Source: Pseudanabaena sp.
GTDB lineage: Bacteria > Cyanobacteriota > Cyanobacteriia > Pseudanabaenales > Pseudanabaenaceae
DNA length: 64,000 nt
Direction of reading: 5' to 3'
NCBI GenBank assembly: GCA_003249015.1
Contig: QBLS01000013.1
Coordinates: 62,001-126,000, forward strand
Under the pieces are notes generated by a model that worked only from the letters and a program-made list of their open reading frames with translations, was not told the DNA's origin and did no database searches. The position numbers were made by a program, and so were the translations under genes. Positions 60,530 to 64,000 of this stretch are shown here, one piece after another (position 1 is the first letter of the stretch; every line of letters begins with the position of its first letter).

Positions 60530-63109
60530 ATGACTGAGTTTGTCGGTTTACACGTTCATACTGAATATAGTTTGCTGGACGGCGCTAGTCAGATTCCTGA
60601 TCTAGTCAGTCGTGCTGTGGAATTAGGTATGCCCGCGATCGCCTTAACCGATCATGGTGTGATGTATGGGGCGATCGAACTCATCAAAACCTGTAAATCT
60701 AAGGGTATCAAGCCAATTATTGGCAATGAAATGTATGTGCTTAATGGTGATATTACTAAGCAAGAGAAAAAGAAAAAATATCACCAATGCGTTCTCGCTA
60801 AAGATACCCAAGGCTATCGTAACCTTGTTAAATTAACTTCTATTTCTCATTTACTCGGATTTCAAGGTAAAGGAATCTTTGCACGTCCTTGTATTAGCAA
60901 AGATTATCTACTGCAATATAAAGAAGGCTTGATGGTGACATCAGGCTGTTTGGCGGGAGAAGTACCACAGGCGATCTTGAAAGGAGAACCAGCCCTAGCG
61001 AGAGAAGTGGCGGCTTGGTATAAAGAACATTTTGGCGATGATTATTATTTAGAGATTCAAGATCATGGCTATCAAGAAGATCGGATTGTTAATGTAGAGA
61101 TTTACAAGATTGCAAGGGAATTAGATATTCGCGTCATTGCCACCAATGACTCTCACTTTACCTCTTGCTCTGATGTGGAAGCCCATGATGCATTACTCTG
61201 TATCCAAACTGGAAAGCTGATCTCTGACGAGAAAAGACTCCGTTATAGCGGCATGGAATATCTCAAGTCCTATGACGAGATGAAACAGCTATTTCGCGAT
61301 CATTTGGAAGATGACTTAATTGAAGAAGCACTAGCGAATACGCTCCATGCGGCAAATAAAGTCAAGCCCTACGACCTCATGCGCGATCCTCGTGCTGCCG
61401 ACTATCCAATTCCTGAAGGACATACTGCGGATACTTATTTTGAAGAAGTGACATGGCAAGGCTTACTGCAAAGGTTTAATGTCAAAACCCATGCAGAAAT
61501 CCCCCAAGACTATCAAGAGCGCTTGCGCTTTGAATTGGGAATCATCATGCAAATGGGCTTTGCGACTTACTTCTTAGTAGTATGGGACTATATCAAATAT
61601 GCCAGAGACAAACAGATTCCTGTGGGTCCAGGGCGTGGTAGTGCCGCTGGTTCTCTTGTTGCCTATTCCTTAGGAATTACGAATATTGACCCGATTCATC
61701 ACGGACTTCTCTTTGAGCGTTTTCTCAATCCTGAACGGAAGTCAATGCCTGATATTGATACGGACTTCTGTATCGATCACCGTGGCGAATTAATTGAATA
61801 TGTAACGGAACGCTATGGTCAAGAACGGGTCGCGCAGATTGTCACCTTTAACCGCTTGACCTCTAAAGCTGTGCTTAAAGATGTGGGTCGGGTGCTAGAT
61901 GTGTCCTACAGCGAAGCCGACAAGATGGCGAAGATGATTCCTGTATCGCGTGGCAAGCCTGCGAAATTAAAGGTAATGATTTCCGAGGAGTCACCAGCAC
62001 CAGAATTTCGCGATCGCTATAAGCAAGATGCCAAAGTTTTTGAATGGCTGGATATGGCAATGCGAATCGAAGGCGTGAACAAAAGTTCAGGTGTTCATGC
62101 CGCAGGTGTGGTGATTTCACCATTTCCCCTTGATGAAGTTGTGCCATTGCAGCGCAGTAATGAAGGGCAAGTGGTCACTCAATACACAATGGAAGATCTA
62201 GAATCCCTTGGTCTATTAAAAATGGACTTCTTAGGATTACGGAACTTAACCACCATCGAGCATACGAGTGCCTTAATTCGTAGCAATCAAGATCCCAATT
62301 TTCATATCGATGCGATCGCCCCCGATATGTCCACGGAGGCAAATCAAAAAACCTATAAACTCCTTGAAAAAGGCGATCTCGAAGGTGTCTTCCAATTAGA
62401 ATCTTCAGGGATGAAGCAGATTGTAAAAGATCTCAAGCCTTCCAATATTGAAGATATTTCGTCAATTCTGGCGCTCTATCGCCCAGGACCTTTGGATGCA
62501 GGACTAATTCCCAAGTTCATTAACCGTAAGCATGGTCGAGAAGCGATCGAGTATCAGCACCATACGCTAGAACCTATACTGAATAACACTTACGGAGTTC
62601 TTTGTTATCAAGAGCAGATCATGAAGATGGCTCAGGATTTGGCAGGCTATTCCCTTGGTGCGGCGGACTTGTTGCGGCGAGCGATGGGAAAGAAGAAGCC
62701 TGAAGAAATGGAAAAGCAGCGTTCTATTTTTCTTGATGGTTGCGCCAAAAATGGAATTAGGTCAGAGATTTCTAACGATCTTTTTGATCAAATGGTGATT
62801 TTTGCCGAATATTGTCTCAGTTACGATACGTTAGTGCGAACTGTCGAATTTGGCTTGATGCCCATCGGTAAAATTGTTGAGCATCAAATCGAATGTCATG
62901 TTTACAGTGTCGATGAAAATGGATTTGTTTACACTCAACCGATCGCCCAATGGCACGATCGTGGTAATCAAGAAGTCTTTGAGTACGAGTTAGAAAATGG
63001 CGATCGCATCAAAGCCACTAAGGATCACAAGTTCATGACGACTGATGGTGAGATGGTGGCGATCGATGAGATTTTTGAGCTTGGGTTAGATTTGGCGATC
63101 ACAAACTAA
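60530..63109 (+). CDS. dnaE: DNA polymerase III alpha subunit, N-terminal half, with split-intein N part
   Basis: The protein has 859 residues. Residues 1-761 are DnaE: the PHP domain ([19 protein letters not shown]), the catalytic [18 protein letters not shown] (near 410) and the polymerase core up to FAEY. Residues 762-859 are the N-terminal split intein. The rest of DnaE and the C-intein are encoded elsewhere; trans-splicing joins the halves. This is the well-known cyanobacterial dnaE arrangement. The stop codon is immediately followed by the convergent DUF2442 gene. Confidence 0.97.
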   Translation: MTEFVGLHVHTEYSLLDGASQIPDLVSRAVELGMPAIALTDHGVMYGAIELIKTCKSKGIKPIIGNEMYVLNGDITKQEKKKKYHQCVLAKDTQGYRNLVKLTSISHLLGFQGKGIFARPCISKDYLLQYKEGLMVTSGCLAGEVPQAILKGEPALAREVAAWYKEHFGDDYYLEIQDHGYQEDRIVNVEIYKIARELDIRVIATNDSHFTSCSDVEAHDALLCIQTGKLISDEKRLRYSGMEYLKSYDEMKQLFRDHLEDDLIEEALANTLHAANKVKPYDLMRDPRAADYPIPEGHTADTYFEEVTWQGLLQRFNVKTHAEIPQDYQERLRFELGIIMQMGFATYFLVVWDYIKYARDKQIPVGPGRGSAAGSLVAYSLGITNIDPIHHGLLFERFLNPERKSMPDIDTDFCIDHRGELIEYVTERYGQERVAQIVTFNRLTSKAVLKDVGRVLDVSYSEADKMAKMIPVSRGKPAKLKVMISEESPAPEFRDRYKQDAKVFEWLDMAMRIEGVNKSSGVHAAGVVISPFPLDEVVPLQRSNEGQVVTQYTMEDLESLGLLKMDFLGLRNLTTIEHTSALIRSNQDPNFHIDAIAPDMSTEANQKTYKLLEKGDLEGVFQLESSGMKQIVKDLKPSNIEDISSILALYRPGPLDAGLIPKFINRKHGREAIEYQHHTLEPILNNTYGVLCYQEQIMKMAQDLAGYSLGAADLLRRAMGKKKPEEMEKQRSIFLDGCAKNGIRSEISNDLFDQMVIFAEYCLSYDTLVRTVEFGLMPIGKIVEHQIECHVYSVDENGFVYTQPIAQWHDRGNQEVFEYELENGDRIKATKDHKFMTTDGEMVAIDEIFELGLDLAITN
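62813..63106 (+). other. Split DnaE intein, N-terminal part (Int-N, 98 aa)
   Basis: Starts at Cys762 ([10 protein letters not shown]), has [22 protein letters not shown] and [17 protein letters not shown] (the Block B T-x-x-H), and ends [13 protein letters not shown]. It follows the extein residues FAEY, as in known split DnaE inteins. The known forms read EIFERELDL at this point; here Arg is Leu. Confidence 0.97.
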
Positions 63110-63385
63110 TTACCCAATTTGGCTAAAAAGAGGAAAATGTTCTGGATTGCGAATCGATTCAACAGATATATCAATGTCTAAATCTGACCAGTAGAGATGA
63201 TTTGGAGATGGAAGTTCTACATTAAATATTTTGGAGACATTGGCATCTCGAAACCAAGGAAATTCAGTAAACGGTAGAAAAAGTTCTTCTTCATTGTGTA
63301 AAAGTAGCCAAAGACCATGGGGGGATATATTAGTTACTTCCACTTGGGAAATGTCTGTTCCAAGCAATACGGATTTCTTGTTCAT
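63110..63385 (-). CDS. DUF2442 protein
   Basis: The protein has 91 residues: VTNISPHGLWLLLHNEEELFLPFTEFPWFRDANVSKIFNVELPSPNHLYWSDLDIDISVESI is the DUF2442 pattern. Its start lies in the 3' part of the DUF4160 gene (56-bp overlap), so they are co-translated. Such pairs are widespread in mobile gene sets and are suspected toxin-antitoxin modules. The stop codon abuts the dnaE stop. Confidence 0.82.
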   Translation of the reverse strand: MNKKSVLLGTDISQVEVTNISPHGLWLLLHNEEELFLPFTEFPWFRDANVSKIFNVELPSPNHLYWSDLDIDISVESIRNPEHFPLFSQIG

Positions 63386-63578
63386 TGTCTTTTATAAGCT
63401 TAAGGGCTGCATTGATTTCACGTTGAGAGATCCCTGTGTGTTGAGCAAGTTCAATCATTGGTTCTAGCCAAAATTTAGCTTCACCATGTTGAGATTGAAC
63501 ATGGACGTGCATTCTTGATTCTTCTCTAGAGAAAAAATAAAAACGGTAGCCATCTTTGCGAAAAACAGTTGGACTCAT
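63330..63578 (-). CDS. DUF4160 protein
   Basis: The protein has 82 residues with SPTVFRKDGYRFYFFSREESRMHVHVQSQHGEAKFWLEPMIELAQHTGISQREI, the DUF4160 pattern with a conserved H-V-H-V motif. It is the upstream gene of the DUF4160-DUF2442 pair. Function is unknown. Confidence 0.85.
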   Translation of the reverse strand: MSPTVFRKDGYRFYFFSREESRMHVHVQSQHGEAKFWLEPMIELAQHTGISQREINAALKLIKDNEQEIRIAWNRHFPSGSN

Positions 63579-63650
63579 TGACTCAGGAGTTACGAAGCAT
63601 CAGTATATTAAATTATAAGCTAATCAACAATCGCCTCTAATCACAAATAA

Positions 63651-63754
63651 GCGATCGCATTAAAGCCACTAAGGATCATAAGTTAATGACTATTGAGGGT
63701 GAGATGGTGGCAATCAATGAGATTTTTTGAGCGTGGATTAGATTTGGTGATCGC
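63651..63754 (+). pseudogene. Decayed duplicate of the Int-N 3' end
   Basis: About 104 bp aligning to 63000-63102 with roughly eleven substitutions and one extra T (GAGATTTTTTGAG against GAGATTTTTGAG), which shifts the frame. After correction it encodes [20 protein letters not shown] and then NEIFERGLDLVI, in which EIFER matches known inteins better than the intact copy's EIFEL. Confidence 0.9.
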
Positions 63755-63812
63755 CCTCACCGAGAAATTAAGCTATGATCTAGCTGCCATCAAATATATT
63801 AAGGAGTCTAAA

Positions 63813-64000
63813 ATGGATGCAATGACGACTCAGCAAGCAAGCCATAACTTAGATAGGTTGATCGATAATGTAATTGACAACGTACAGCCTACAATTCTTT
63901 GTAATGATAAAGGTAACAAGGCTATTTTGATCTCCCTAGACGAATTTTCTGCTTGGCAAGAGACTTTATATTTACTATCTAATCCATTTAATGCCAAACA
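63813..64000 (+). CDS. Phd/YefM-type antitoxin (cut by the window edge)
   Basis: The frame starts ATG at 63813 with AAGGAG 7 nt upstream. It reads M-D-A-M-T-T-Q-Q-A-S-H-N-L, then DRLIDNVIDNVQPTILCND and KGNKAILISLDEFSAWQETLYLLSNP, the YefM/Phd pattern (NL-x-x-L-(x)n-D...ILI-x-x-x-x-Y/F-x-x-W-x-x-T-x-Y-LL). Its toxin, probably YoeB-like, would lie just beyond the window. Confidence 0.88.
   Translation, partial: MDAMTTQQASHNLDRLIDNVIDNVQPTILCNDKGNKAILISLDEFSAWQETLYLLSNPFNAK

Overview
The window is about 64 kb of a cyanobacterial chromosome. The evidence is the very frequent octamer GCGATCGC (the HIP1 palindrome), phycobilin lyase genes (cpcE, cpcF), an atpB-atpC pair standing apart from other ATP synthase genes, a split dnaE gene ending in an N-terminal split intein, a carotenoid oxygenase, and a stand-alone PCP_red protein. 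The moderate GC content and abundant palindromic repeats suggest a filamentous, Pseudanabaena-like lineage; that placement is inference.

Layout. 0-9 kb: amidase (cut by the left edge), NIL-ferredoxin, DedA protein, tRNA-Ser, a two-domain Lys/Ala-rich protein, a large helical-repeat protein and a UvrD-like helicase. 9-20 kb: barstar-like protein, sugar-binding lipoprotein, NAD kinase, O-antigen ligase-like protein, murF, S9 peptidase and a peroxiredoxin. 20-31 kb: SDR, folE and folP (convergent, sharing a terminator), bcp, cysE, hydrolase, M23 peptidase, pilD, SPOUT methyltransferase, cax and cobO. 31-35.5 kb: mrpCDEFGAB Na+/H+ antiporter operon with only one D subunit. 35.8-44 kb: ureC, ecfT, response regulator, atpB-atpC and small proteins. 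44-48.4 kb: a PadR regulator divergent from an epimerase-cupin-membrane protein-carotenoid oxygenase operon, with a palindromic operator over the promoter. 48.6-51 kb: XRE regulator, cpcF, cpcE. 51-57 kb: accessory island with PIN-toxin remnant, two Uma2 nucleases, an IS5-family element inside a HEPN-like gene, an aspartic-protease pair and a RelE toxin-antitoxin pair. 57-64 kb: carB, dnaE-N with its split intein, a DUF4160/DUF2442 pair, and a Phd/YefM antitoxin cut by the right edge.

The most interesting structures are these. (1) An IS5-family element (TAA target duplication) splits a gene that can be rejoined in frame into a 417-residue protein with an RX4H HEPN motif. (2) A 140-bp MITE in the mrp operon has the same terminal repeat and the same TAA duplication, so it is probably mobilised by that IS. 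(3) Two small toxin-like gene pairs sit between diverged direct duplications beside the essential genes carB and dnaE; the dnaE duplication is a decayed copy of the tail of the intein. (4) A palindromic repeat of the type that lies after most genes has entered murF in frame. (5) The intergenic palindromes are modular, with conserved outer arms carrying interchangeable inner hairpins.

Most other genes are monocistronic and are separated by long perfect hairpins that probably act as bidirectional terminators. No CRISPR array, rRNA or prophage was seen.
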